Source: Actinomycetes bacterium (GTDB lineage: Bacteria > Actinomycetota > Actinomycetes > Propionibacteriales > Propionibacteriaceae). From it: 9,962 nt of DNA. Numbering within the stretch: the first letter of the stretch is position 1; each line of letters opens with the position of its first letter. Shown here piece after piece: positions 1 through 5,986 of the stretch. Location: contig JAEXCA010000109.1 of NCBI GenBank assembly GCA_023393755.1, positions 1 to 9,962 of the forward strand. Direction: 5' to 3'. Made by a program: the position numbers and the translations under genes. The notes below the pieces were generated by a model that saw only the letters and a program-made list of their open reading frames with translations, was not told the origin of the DNA and made no database searches.

Positions 1-367
1 ACCCCTGCGCGCCGGCCCGCAGCGTCCCGGCCGTCAGATCAGCCGCCGCCCGCTTCCCCACCAGCGACGCGAGTTCGCTGGCCGGCACCGTCGCCAAGGC
101 AGGATCGCCGCCCACGCGGATCGTGCCCAGATCCTGCGCGGCGATCACCGCCCCGCGCGCCACGTTCTGCCGGACCACCACCACCTCGCTGGCCTGCGTC
201 ACCGACGCCCACAACAGCCCGCCGGCCATCGCGCCGGCCGCCACCAACACCGCAGCCAGCACCACAAGGAACGGACGCCGCGACAGCTTCAGCGATCGCG
301 GCACCGGGCCGGGCTCGACTGCGGCGGCAGCACCGACATCGGTGCGCTTCTCGGTCACTTCGATCAC
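1..367 (-). CDS. SAF-domain membrane-anchored protein, C-terminus cut by window edge
   Basis: The visible 122 residues have a short charged N-terminus, one hydrophobic segment at about residues 35-58 (PFLVVLAAVLVAAG...), then an extracytoplasmic stretch with VVVVRQNVARGAVIAAQDL. This stretch matches the start of a SAF domain as in CpaB/RcpC/FlgA proteins, which act in pilus or flagellar envelope assembly. I chose the GTG start at 367 because GGAGAGAAGG lies just before it; a second in-frame GTG at 358 would be too far from that site. The gene is third in a minus-strand operon, 28 bases after the PKD-like gene. In actinobacterial conjugative elements, SAF proteins often precede ParA-like and TadA/VirB11-like ATPase genes; whether that holds here lies outside the window. 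Domain call is fairly sure; a role in conjugation is inferred. Confidence 0.75.
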   Translation of the reverse strand, partial: MIEVTEKRTDVGAAAAVEPGPVPRSLKLSRRPFLVVLAAVLVAAGAMAGGLLWASVTQASEVVVVRQNVARGAVIAAQDLGTIRVGGDPALATVPASELASLVGKRAAADLTAGTLRAGAQG

Positions 368-395
368 GGCCTTCTCTCCGATCTGCCTCGCGCTG

Positions 396-1178
396 CTACC
401 CGCCGCTCGTCACGATCACCTGCAACTCACCGACATCCAGCCGCTGCGACCTGGCCAACTCGAACGCGAACGATCCCGACTGCCCGTAGCCAGACCAGTC
501 AGCCGTCCAATACGACCTCGCCTCGACCGTGTAGCGGCCCTGCTCGGAATAGGTGTGACCGCACGTCGGCGACGGCGCCTCACCCACCCCATACGTCCAC
601 TCGGTACCCTTCCCGCACGACACCTCCGCGCCGTCGCCAAGATCCCACACGACCTTGCGAGCCTTCGCGGTCATCCTCACGCCACCCGCGGAGATCGTCT
701 TCGGCCCCCACGTCGAACTCGACGGATCATCGACCCACAACCACACCGGCAGGCCGACCAGCGCCATCGCGTCCGGACCCTTCGGCGTGATCCCGATATC
801 GATCGGCGTCAACTCCATCTCGCTCAGCAGCGACCGGGCCAACTGCGCCGGACTCACCCGAGGCTCAACCCAGAACGGCAGCTGCAGGCTCCCCTCCAAG
901 CACCGCACCCGCACCCAGCCCTCTGGCGGGTCAGCAGCCCCATCGAGGATCGCGTTCTCCGACGGCGGACACTCTGGCAAATCCGGCAGCCCAGGCTTGC
1001 TGGGCTTCCCGGGCGACGGCTTGCTCGGCGCCTTGTCACACACGCGGCAGGTGACTCCGCCGCCATCGTTGTCGCCGCACCCGGGCGGACACAGGTCCGC
1101 TCGCGCTGTCAGGGCGCTCCCGCACGCAACCAGCAGGGCCGCGATCGCCATGGCGGCAGCGCGGATCAGGCCTCGCAT
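396..1178 (-). CDS. Exported PKD-like domain protein, possible lipoprotein
   Basis: The product has 260 residues. The N-terminus has a hydrophobic core ending in LLVACGS, which fits a lipobox (Cys19); cleavage by the ordinary signal peptidase after TARA (residue 27) is an alternative. A Cys-, Gly- and Pro-rich linker follows (about 28-75, with repeated KPSxPGKP-type units), then a region without recognised motifs. A PKD-like fold at about residues 170-225 shows VVWDLGDG and CGHTYSEQGRYTVEA. Such domains are extracellular beta-sandwiches that mediate protein contacts. The ATG at 1178 has AGGAGG seven bases upstream and overlaps the end of the upstream lipoprotein gene by 13 bases, so translation is probably coupled. 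It is the second gene of the operon behind the promoter at 1824-1856. The function is probably structural, in an envelope complex with its two neighbours; that is inference. Confidence 0.8.
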   Translation of the reverse strand: MRGLIRAAAMAIAALLVACGSALTARADLCPPGCGDNDGGGVTCRVCDKAPSKPSPGKPSKPGLPDLPECPPSENAILDGAADPPEGWVRVRCLEGSLQLPFWVEPRVSPAQLARSLLSEMELTPIDIGITPKGPDAMALVGLPVWLWVDDPSSSTWGPKTISAGGVRMTAKARKVVWDLGDGAEVSCGKGTEWTYGVGEAPSPTCGHTYSEQGRYTVEARSYWTADWSGYGQSGSFAFELARSQRLDVGELQVIVTSGG

Positions 1179-1804
1179 GTCGAGACCTCCTCACCGCCCG
1201 ATTGGTAAACCTTGAAAGTCGCCTCCTCGGACCGCCGGAGTTCGTAGCTTCGGCGGACGAAGTCAGGTTGCTGGTCGGACTCGCCAACCGGTTTGCCGTT
1301 CTTCTTCACGACGACCAGGTCTCGCTGGTCCCGGCACACATCGACGGTGACCTTGACCACGCCGTCGACCCGACTTACCTGGGACGCGGTCTGGCTGACC
1401 GTCAGCGATGAGCCGGTCTCCCTCCATCTCTTGTCTCGCCACGGCTGGATGCCGTTGAGGTTGGCCTGGATCATGTCGTCGAAGGCGAGCGGCTTCAGGA
1501 GTTCGATCATCTTGTACTGGTCGTACTTCGCAGGGTTGGCCCGGACCTTCGCCATGACCGCCGAGTAGCGCTCCACCACGTCCAACGCGGCTGCCTGGTC
1601 GGCGTCCAGCGTCGGGCTCGGAGTCGGTGTCGCCGTCGCAGTTGGTGTCGCCGTCGGGGAGGCAGGAGTCGTCGGGATCGCTGGGGACGTCGGCGCGGTG
1701 CCGGTACTCGGCGTCGCAATGGGTGTCGCAGTGGTACAGGCAGCCAGCCCCACGGCAGCCACCACCAGCCCGATAACGAGCAGACGGAATCTGTTCAGGC
1801 CCAC
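1166..1804 (-). CDS. Lipoprotein with Thr/Pro linker, first gene of envelope operon
   Basis: The product has 212 residues from the GTG at 1804, which has AAGGAG eight bases upstream. An upstream extension of the same frame crosses the promoter and is not protein-like, so I reject it. The N-terminus is a classic lipoprotein signal (basic start, hydrophobic core, lipobox LAAC with Cys23). A Thr/Pro/Ala/Ser-rich linker follows to about residue 66, then a compact domain of about 145 residues beginning with a helix (ALDVVERYSAVMAKV). The domain contains KVTVDVCRD and a C-terminal Cys210; Cys157 and Cys210 could form a disulfide. The shape resembles small NTF2-like or uncharacterised lipoprotein domains of actinobacteria, but I cannot name the family. 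The gene overlaps the PKD-like gene by 13 bases and is driven by the shared-motif promoter just upstream. A role on the outer face of the membrane in a transfer or secretion machine is inferred. Confidence 0.8.
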   Translation of the reverse strand: MGLNRFRLLVIGLVVAAVGLAACTTATPIATPSTGTAPTSPAIPTTPASPTATPTATATPTPSPTLDADQAAALDVVERYSAVMAKVRANPAKYDQYKMIELLKPLAFDDMIQANLNGIQPWRDKRWRETGSSLTVSQTASQVSRVDGVVKVTVDVCRDQRDLVVVKKNGKPVGESDQQPDFVRRSYELRRSEEATFKVYQSGGEEVSTCEA

Positions 1805-1823
1805 GTTCGCATCTCCTTCCACC

Positions 1824-1856
1824 CCCTTAAGCCTTCGAGATGGGTGGATCCGGACA
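1824..1856 (-). promoter_or_regulatory. Shared-motif promoter, copy A (lipoprotein/SAF operon)
   Basis: On the minus strand, TGTCCGGA (1856-1849) is followed by 15 bases and GGCTTAAGGG (1833-1824). The GTG start of the lipoprotein gene lies 20 bases beyond the second block. The same two blocks with the same 15-base spacing occur at 3195-3227 and 8834-8866, each directly before an operon. Copies A and B also share GATC on both sides of the first block and a run of Gs after the second. An A-rich tract (complement of 1870-1879) sits just upstream of the first block, where an UP element would be. Which sigma factor or activator uses it is not shown by the sequence. Confidence 0.7.
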
Positions 1857-1961
1857 CGAGATCGGGTGCTTTTTTGTTTCGGCGACGGAGCGCCCAGGGG
1901 GTGCTTCGAGGGTAGATCGGGCTCCCTGCCGGTGACCAGTGCGCTGAAGTACGTAACCGCT

Positions 1962-1974
1962 GCCAGGCACTGGC
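1962..1974. terminator. Weak hairpin downstream of sigma-like gene
   Basis: GCCAG-GCA-CTGGC forms a perfect five-pair stem with a three-base loop, 19 bases past the stop of the gene at 1993-2739. A competing seven-base inverted repeat (CCAGTGC at 1936-1942 and GCACTGG at 1967-1973) overlaps it. There is no T-run on the minus strand, so termination is uncertain. Confidence 0.25.
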
Positions 1975-1992
1975 CACGGGTTCGCCAGCCCA

Positions 1993-2739
1993 TCAGGCGC
2001 TCTGCTGCTCTTGGGAGAACAGGCTCAATGCGCTGGTCGACCGCTTGATGCGGCGCCGGATCGTCCGCGCCGTGCACCCATGCAACTCACCGACACGAGC
2101 GGAGACCCGGTCCCCGACGATGCCGACCCCTGGCCCCGACGTCGGCTCGAGTTCGTCGGCGGCGTCCAGGACGGCCATCAGAAGGTCGAAGTCGTCCTGG
2201 TCGATCACCTCGGCCTTGAGGCCGTCCCCGAGGATGTCGATCAGTTCCTCGATCGCGTCCGGGTGGCGCTCCACCGGCGGGAGCCGGCACTCGTCCAGCG
2301 GCAGGTAATCGGAGGTCGGGGTGAGTTCCCGGACGACCTTCTTGCGCAGGTTGTGCTTGAGGTTCGCCGCGACCCGGCCGGTCGTCGACCAAGGGAAGGT
2401 TCGCACGGCGATCCACAGGTGCGCGGCAACGTGATCGTCGATCTCCTCGCTCATGAACCGGAGCCGATGGGCGAGCATGGTGGCGGCCGGCATCATCACC
2501 CAGGCCAGGACCAGTCCGGCGTCCCTGGACCCTCCTGCGTGGTCGTTCGCCAATCGAGCCAGCGCCCGCAGCACCAGATCGGCCTCACTGGGAGATGCCT
2601 TGCGCAGCCAGTCAACGAGCCGTTCCGGCGGCGGCACCAGCTCAAGGTCCGGCGCCTCAGCGGTCCATTGCGGCCAGTGGGTATCGATCAGGTCGTTGAT
2701 CTGGTCGGCGGTGACGCCGAGTGCTTCCGCGACGCTCAT
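1993..2739 (-). CDS. Sigma-70-like DNA-binding protein (divergent), candidate regulator of the element
   Basis: The product has 248 residues. The ATG at 2739 has AAGGA six bases upstream; a longer in-frame start at 2769 lacks such a site. Residues about 55-140 are helical and follow the pattern of sigma-70 region 2: IDDHVAAHLWIAVRTFPW, then GRVAANLKHNLRKKVVREL, like the D-x-V-x-x-x-x-L-W ... N-x-x-R pattern of ECF factors. A middle stretch with PLDE (147-150) links to a C-terminal block (about 185-238) ending VSARVGELHGCTARTIRRRIKRS, a helix-turn-helix placed like region 4.2. It could also be a non-sigma DNA-binding protein that only shares this layout. It lies between the envelope operon and a long intergenic region carrying two inverted repeats that may be its control sites. 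I propose, as inference, that it recognises the three shared promoters. It has no such motif in front of its own gene. Confidence 0.6.
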   Translation of the reverse strand: MSVAEALGVTADQINDLIDTHWPQWTAEAPDLELVPPPERLVDWLRKASPSEADLVLRALARLANDHAGGSRDAGLVLAWVMMPAATMLAHRLRFMSEEIDDHVAAHLWIAVRTFPWSTTGRVAANLKHNLRKKVVRELTPTSDYLPLDECRLPPVERHPDAIEELIDILGDGLKAEVIDQDDFDLLMAVLDAADELEPTSGPGVGIVGDRVSARVGELHGCTARTIRRRIKRSTSALSLFSQEQQSA

Positions 2740-2809
2740 GGGGGTTCCTTCCGTGAGTCCTGAGACCACGGAACCTCACCAGGGCGATGTCACCAACGGT
2801 GTAGCCAGG

Positions 2810-2844
2810 ATCTGTGGACAGCGACCTTTTCGTCATCCACAGAT
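2810..2844. repeat. Inverted repeat with two DnaA-box-like sequences
   Basis: ATCTGTGGA (2810-2818) and TCCACAGAT (2836-2844) are a perfect nine-base inverted repeat with a 17-base spacer. Each arm contains a near match to a DnaA box: CTGTCCACA (complement of 2813-2821) differs at one base from the actinobacterial TTGTCCACA, and TCATCCACA (2833-2841) differs at one base from TTATCCACA. It could be a replication-linked site or simply an operator for the sigma-like gene, whose start is 71 bases away. Confidence 0.55.
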
Positions 2845-2845
2845 G

Positions 2846-2878
2846 TAGTGAACGTCCTTGCCAAACGCACGTTCACTA
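2846..2878. repeat. Perfect ten-base inverted repeat, probable operator
   Basis: TAGTGAACGT (2846-2855) and ACGTTCACTA (2869-2878) form a perfect inverted repeat around a 13-base spacer, immediately next to the DnaA-like inverted repeat. The arms lie about two helical turns apart, which suits a dimeric or tetrameric regulator. The position upstream of the sigma-like gene suggests control of that gene. Confidence 0.6.
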
Positions 2879-3194
2879 TGTTCTCCACCTCGTCTCTGGA
2901 CAGGCATGCTGTTCGGTAGGCCGACCCTCCGATCGCGGCGCGCGCTGAGCGGTTGGAACGAGCAAGGGCGACCGCACGTTCGATCGCGACAGCCGGGCCA
3001 TCCTTGCTCGCGAGAGCAGCGGCCTGGTTCAGGGCGCACGCGGCAGCGTCTTGGGTCGTCCATGTTCGCGCAGCAAGACCAACTGTGCTGTTCCGTCGTC
3101 CAGCGCGTGGTCAGGCGCGACGTCTCCCAGGAGTACCGACCGCCCCGGATTGCCCGTTCCGCAGGCGCAACGACCACAGAACCCCGGGCGAGCC

Positions 3195-3227
3195 TGTCCG
3201 GAACCGCCCCTCGTGGTGGCTTAAGGG
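3195..3227 (+). promoter_or_regulatory. Shared-motif promoter, copy C (unknown two-gene operon)
   Basis: TGTCCGGA (3195-3202), 15 bases, GGCTTAAGGG (3218-3227), then 25 bases to the ATG at 3253. Blocks and spacing are identical to the copies at 1824-1856 and 8834-8866, but on the opposite strand. The spacer sequence is different, which argues that the two blocks are what is conserved. Predicted leader is about 20 bases. Confidence 0.7.
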
Positions 3228-3252
3228 AGCAGCACCACGATTGGACCCCTGA

Positions 3253-3540
3253 ATGCCGCAGTCGCACCACCTCGGTCTGGCGATCAGCTACCTGAGTCTG
3301 GCCGCCGATCAGCTGCTCGCCGCCGAGCAGGAGTCGCCGGTCGCGCTGTTCGCCGGTGTCGAGTGTCTGGAGATCCAGAGCCAGGTCAGCGAGTTCGCGC
3401 CCGAGGGAGCCCCCATCGTCGCCGTCGTCCCGCCCGGCGACGCCCTCGCTCTGGCCGCGGATCTGCTCGGTCTGGACGGACGCGCGGAGCTGGCGGTCCT
3501 CGTCCATCAACTTCATCGGCTCTCTCGGGCGGTGAGCTGA
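3253..3540 (+). CDS. Unrecognised 95-residue helical protein
   Basis: I do not recognise the family. The product is small, acidic and Ala/Leu-rich (LGLAISYLSLAADQLLAAEQ near the N-terminus, LALAADLLGLDG near residue 70), predicted mostly helical, with no signal peptide, membrane segment or cysteine pair. There is no clear Shine-Dalgarno sequence before the ATG; the promoter motif ends 25 bases upstream, so the mRNA leader would be very short. The next gene starts two bases after this stop codon, so the two are almost certainly co-transcribed and perhaps act together. Sharing its promoter motif with the xis-ardC and envelope operons suggests a role in transfer or maintenance of the element; that is inference. 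Confidence 0.7.
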   Translation: MPQSHHLGLAISYLSLAADQLLAAEQESPVALFAGVECLEIQSQVSEFAPEGAPIVAVVPPGDALALAADLLGLDGRAELAVLVHQLHRLSRAVS

Positions 3541-3541
3541 G

Positions 3542-4873
3542 ATGGCCGCCTCCGCTCTCGACCTACTGATCGCGCTCGATGCCCGCCTGGACGATCTCGA
3601 CGCCACCTCGATGACCTCCGGCTCAGCCGCGCGCGTGCGTCAGGAATGGGGCGGCCTTGCGCGCGCCAGCCTGCACCTCCTCCGAGCCGGCCCACGTCAC
3701 CCCAATGACAGCGCCCGGCGCCTCGAAGTCCTGCTCGGCTCCCTGGCCGCAACTCCAGGCGAGTACCCGCTGCCCGATCCCGGCACCGGGCTGATGGCCG
3801 TCACCGCGGCGATCGGCTGCGCCGCGCAGGTCATGCGCACCCCGACCATCACCAACCCAGGGACCCGCGAGCAGGCAGGTCATGCGATCCGAACCAGCCT
3901 GGAAGCCGCGCTCGCGCGGGCCGCCCGCTGGACCCAGCACGGCCTCCACACCATCGCCGGCACACCCGACCCCCAGATCGTCCGTCTGGCCGGCATCGAC
4001 ACCCAGCCCCACCTATCGCCTGTCCTCCATGCGTGGCGCAGCATCGGGCCGACCGACCCGAGCATCGACGGTGCCATCTCCCGCTGGGAGGCGGCAGCAA
4101 CCCAGGCGATCACCAGCCCCCGCCTCGTGACCCAACTCGCCCTCCAACTAGCCTCGGCAGACATCGCCCTGCTGTGCGCGTCCACCAGCGCCATCATGGA
4201 ACGCGCCATCCAGACCGGCGCGATCCCACACAACCCGGCAGCCGTCGCCGCCCTCGATACCGCCGGACGCTCCTGGCGCCAGACCGCACGCTGGCCAAAC
4301 CACCTCCGACTCGGAGGACGCACCACCGAGCTTCGCCGCGCTTCCGCCGACCTCCGCCACAGCCTCGATGACTCCCTACGAACCGGCAACGACTGGAAGC
4401 AGGCCTCCGAACTGTTCGCCGACACCTCCCCAGAGCACCAGCTGGCCATGCTCCACTCCAGCCTCCAGTCCGCTACGCGGGTCGGCGAGAACGTCGTGAA
4501 CGCGCTGGCTGAGCTCACCTACGGCGCGAACCGAGTCTGGCTCGGTGAGAGTCACATCCCAATGCCCACCGGCTCGGCGAGAACGGCGCTGGACAACCCC
4601 CACTACACCTGGCGGCCCGACCCGGCCGGCTTCCACTCCGCCCGAACACTGCACCACCAAGGATCACGAGCGCTCACCAGACTGGCTCACGCAACCCCGC
4701 TAACCATCGAAACGCTCATCTCCCGGCCTCCCCCGGCCGAGAGAGGCGACGCCGACCAAGGCCCATGGGAGACCGTGTCGCCGCCCCTCGACCCACTCCA
4801 AACCGCCCAACAGCGGGCGAGGCTAGCACCGACAACGCCGGCAGAACCGTCCGCACACACGACCAGCCGCTGA
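3542..4873 (+). CDS. Unrecognised 443-residue helical protein, partner of the upstream gene
   Basis: I do not recognise the family. The protein is Ala-, Arg- and Thr-rich, looks mostly helical and soluble, and has no signal peptide or membrane segment. Noticeable stretches are a repeated-helix N-terminal half (LDLLIALDARLDDLD; AARVRQEWGGLARASLHLL), a basic segment with WRQTARWPNHLRLGGRTTELRRA near residue 245, and a Pro/Thr-rich disordered tail after about residue 390. No catalytic motif of relaxases, ATPases or nucleases is visible. Third codon positions are strongly GC, as expected for a real gene of this genome. It starts two bases after the stop of the 95-residue gene, with GGTGAG within that gene's end as possible ribosome site. 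Both are behind promoter copy C. It could be a DNA-processing accessory factor or a scaffold; the sequence does not decide. Confidence 0.75.
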   Translation: MAASALDLLIALDARLDDLDATSMTSGSAARVRQEWGGLARASLHLLRAGPRHPNDSARRLEVLLGSLAATPGEYPLPDPGTGLMAVTAAIGCAAQVMRTPTITNPGTREQAGHAIRTSLEAALARAARWTQHGLHTIAGTPDPQIVRLAGIDTQPHLSPVLHAWRSIGPTDPSIDGAISRWEAAATQAITSPRLVTQLALQLASADIALLCASTSAIMERAIQTGAIPHNPAAVAALDTAGRSWRQTARWPNHLRLGGRTTELRRASADLRHSLDDSLRTGNDWKQASELFADTSPEHQLAMLHSSLQSATRVGENVVNALAELTYGANRVWLGESHIPMPTGSARTALDNPHYTWRPDPAGFHSARTLHHQGSRALTRLAHATPLTIETLISRPPPAERGDADQGPWETVSPPLDPLQTAQQRARLAPTTPAEPSAHTTSR

Positions 4874-4944
4874 CCCTCGTCCGGGACCAACGGGTGATGC
4901 GTTCGAGTCCGAGAGCCGGGTCCGGACGCCCCTGGTCACCGGCC

Positions 4945-4960
4945 CCTGCGCATCCGCAGG
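4945..4960 (+). terminator. Small hairpin after the unknown operon
   Basis: CCTGCG-CATC-CGCAGG is a perfect six-pair stem with a four-base loop, 72 bases beyond the stop at 4873. No T-run follows, so it is at best a weak terminator. Confidence 0.3.
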
Positions 4961-4981
4961 AGACCCCTCGCCGCCACCTTG

Positions 4982-5005
4982 GCTGCTACGCTGCGTAGTA
5001 GCAGC
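4982..5005 (+). promoter_or_regulatory. Hairpin in the leader of the secreted-protein gene
   Basis: GCTGCTAC (4982-4989) pairs with GTAGCAGC (4998-5005) across an eight-base loop, ending five bases before a GAGGAG ribosome site at 5011-5016. It could act as a terminator of readthrough from upstream, or, if transcribed with the gene, as a leader structure near the ribosome site. No clear promoter can be assigned in 4874-5020. Confidence 0.35.
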
Positions 5006-5020
5006 GTTCAGAGGAGAACG

Positions 5021-5035
5021 ATGCTGGTCTCTTGA
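5021..5035 (+). other. Four-codon leader mini-ORF (Met-Leu-Val-Ser) with a strong ribosome site
   Basis: The best ribosome binding site in the area, GAGGAG at 5011-5016, sits four bases before an ATG at 5021 whose frame stops at 5033-5035 after four codons. The secreted-protein ATG follows 12 bases later with only a G-run before it. A TTG at 5032, overlapping the mini-ORF stop, is in frame with the large gene. The arrangement suggests reinitiation or a decayed original start; it could also be accidental. Confidence 0.4.
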
Positions 5036-5046
5036 GCGGGGGCTCC

Positions 5047-5784
5047 ATGGTCAGAAAAATCGCGCGCATCTTCACGTCACTTGGTCTCGGATTGGCGCTG
5101 GCCGTCGGCCCAGTCGCGGGAGCGACGACGGCCCAGGCGGCGACGGACAGCGTGACGATCTCCAAAATCGGCACCAAGAAGGCCAAGAAGGGCAAGAAAG
5201 TCACAGTCAAGCCGAACGTCAAGGTAAAGGGCGACGGCATCAGGGGCGTAACAAAGTCACTGTTCGTCACGAAGGGCAACAAGCAATACGCCGATGGGCA
5301 GTCGTCCGTCAAACTTAAGATCGGCACCTACAAAGTCACGCAACGAGTGGACTACCAGCAGCATGTGGGCCAGAAGAAGACCGTCAAGAAGGGCAAGTGG
5401 CTTGATGCCGAGTGCACCATCACCGAAGTCATCAAGGACAACTTCCCGTGGATCACCATCGCGGTGTCGTGCACCTCAGACGAGTTCCCAGGGACCCACA
5501 CGTTCAACGTGAAGCTGGAGTGGTACATCTGTGATGTCGAAGAGTACTTCGCGGACAACTGCTCCTTCGACGAATACTGGGATGACAGTACATGGTGGGC
5601 AGGCAAGACGACCGACAAGAAGTTCGGGTTCGACACCCCCTACGATGTGGAAATCACTCCGGAGGTCGGCGAGACGTTCGACACCTACCTCTGGCCAGCC
5701 AAGGGTTCGTATACCTTCCGGGACGACAACTGGGTGGACAAGGTGAAAACCCGTACGCAGACCCTCAAAGTCAAGAAGAAGTGA
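5047..5784 (+). CDS. Secreted Lys-, Trp- and Asp-rich protein, probable cargo gene
   Basis: The product has 245 residues from the ATG at 5047 (250 from TTG at 5032). Residues 1-31 are a clear secretion signal (MVRKIARIFTSLGLGLALAV...), cleaved after TAQA. The mature part starts Lys-rich (KKAKKGKKVTVKPNVKVKG) and looks beta-rich, with alternating TYKVTQRV and KTRTQTLKVKKK strands at either end and an acidic, aromatic middle (YICDVEEYF, DEYWDDSTWW) that has several cysteines. It resembles Ig-like secreted proteins of actinobacteria in style, but I cannot name the family. Codons such as AAG, AAA and GAC are frequent and the gene is visibly lower in G+C than its neighbours, which suggests separate acquisition or selection on composition. 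It stands alone on the plus strand between two element modules; function unknown. Confidence 0.75.
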   Translation: MVRKIARIFTSLGLGLALAVGPVAGATTAQAATDSVTISKIGTKKAKKGKKVTVKPNVKVKGDGIRGVTKSLFVTKGNKQYADGQSSVKLKIGTYKVTQRVDYQQHVGQKKTVKKGKWLDAECTITEVIKDNFPWITIAVSCTSDEFPGTHTFNVKLEWYICDVEEYFADNCSFDEYWDDSTWWAGKTTDKKFGFDTPYDVEITPEVGETFDTYLWPAKGSYTFRDDNWVDKVKTRTQTLKVKKK

Positions 5785-5829
5785 GCTTTGCAGCAAATGG
5801 GTGGGGGCACAGGATGAGTGGCGCCAACG

Positions 5830-5855
5830 GGGGCTGCAACCCCTTTCGCAGCCTC
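5830..5855. terminator. Hairpin between convergent genes
   Basis: GGGGCTGC (5830-5837) pairs with GCAGCCTC (5848-5855), eight pairs with one G-U, around a ten-base loop. It lies between the convergent ends of the secreted-protein gene (5784) and the RES toxin gene (5987). No U-run is present. A second, weaker stem (CGGGC/GCCCG, 5898-5913) follows. The rest of 5785-5986 holds nothing else I can support. Confidence 0.4.
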
Positions 5856-5986
5856 ACTCCACCACGCTGCTTTGCTCTCTTGGGACCTGCGGACATGCGG
5901 GCGTGAATGCCCGATCCTCATGGACGCGGTTTGACAAGGCCCGCCGACCGGTGCCTGTCGCCGGTGCCCGTGTGCCGCGGCGAGAC

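Larger units (their letters stand above)
2740..3252. other. 513-base gene-free intergenic region between divergent genes
   Basis: The stretch separates the minus-strand sigma-like gene from the plus-strand pair at 3253-4873. Its left half holds two perfect inverted repeats (2810-2844 and 2846-2878) and its right end holds promoter copy C. Open frames exist across 2880-3190, but their third positions are only modestly GC-rich, their translations are Arg-rich without recognisable motifs, and they lack convincing ribosome sites. I see no gene in 2880-3190. It may carry an origin of replication or transfer; nothing seen proves either. Confidence 0.6.

Noticed and set aside
123..1208. Plus-strand frame of 361 residues opposite the PKD-like and SAF genes
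   Set aside because: Its translation is Arg/Pro-rich and without domains, while the minus strand encodes signal peptides and recognisable folds with good ribosome sites.
1870..1879. T-run on the plus strand as an intrinsic terminator
   Set aside because: No stable hairpin precedes it on the plus strand and no plus-strand gene ends there; as an A-tract on the minus strand it fits better as an upstream element of promoter A.
1805..2077. N-terminal extension of the lipoprotein frame up to 2077
   Set aside because: It would place about 91 residues before a perfect lipoprotein signal, crosses the promoter, and overlaps the upstream gene. The GTG at 1804 has a good ribosome site.
2833..3606. Long open frames on both strands across 2833-3606 (257 residues minus, 145 and 99 residues plus)
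   Set aside because: The minus frame runs antisense through two better genes. The plus frames are Arg-rich without motifs, lack ribosome sites, and overlap promoter copy C. They look like by-products of high G+C content.
4893..4925. tRNA-like T-loop sequence TTCGAGTCC near 4901
   Set aside because: Flanking bases do not form a T-stem or acceptor stem and no other tRNA arms are found.
5814..5906. 30-residue plus-strand ORF after the secreted-protein gene
   Set aside because: It lacks a good ribosome site, spans the hairpin at 5830-5855 and has no recognisable features.
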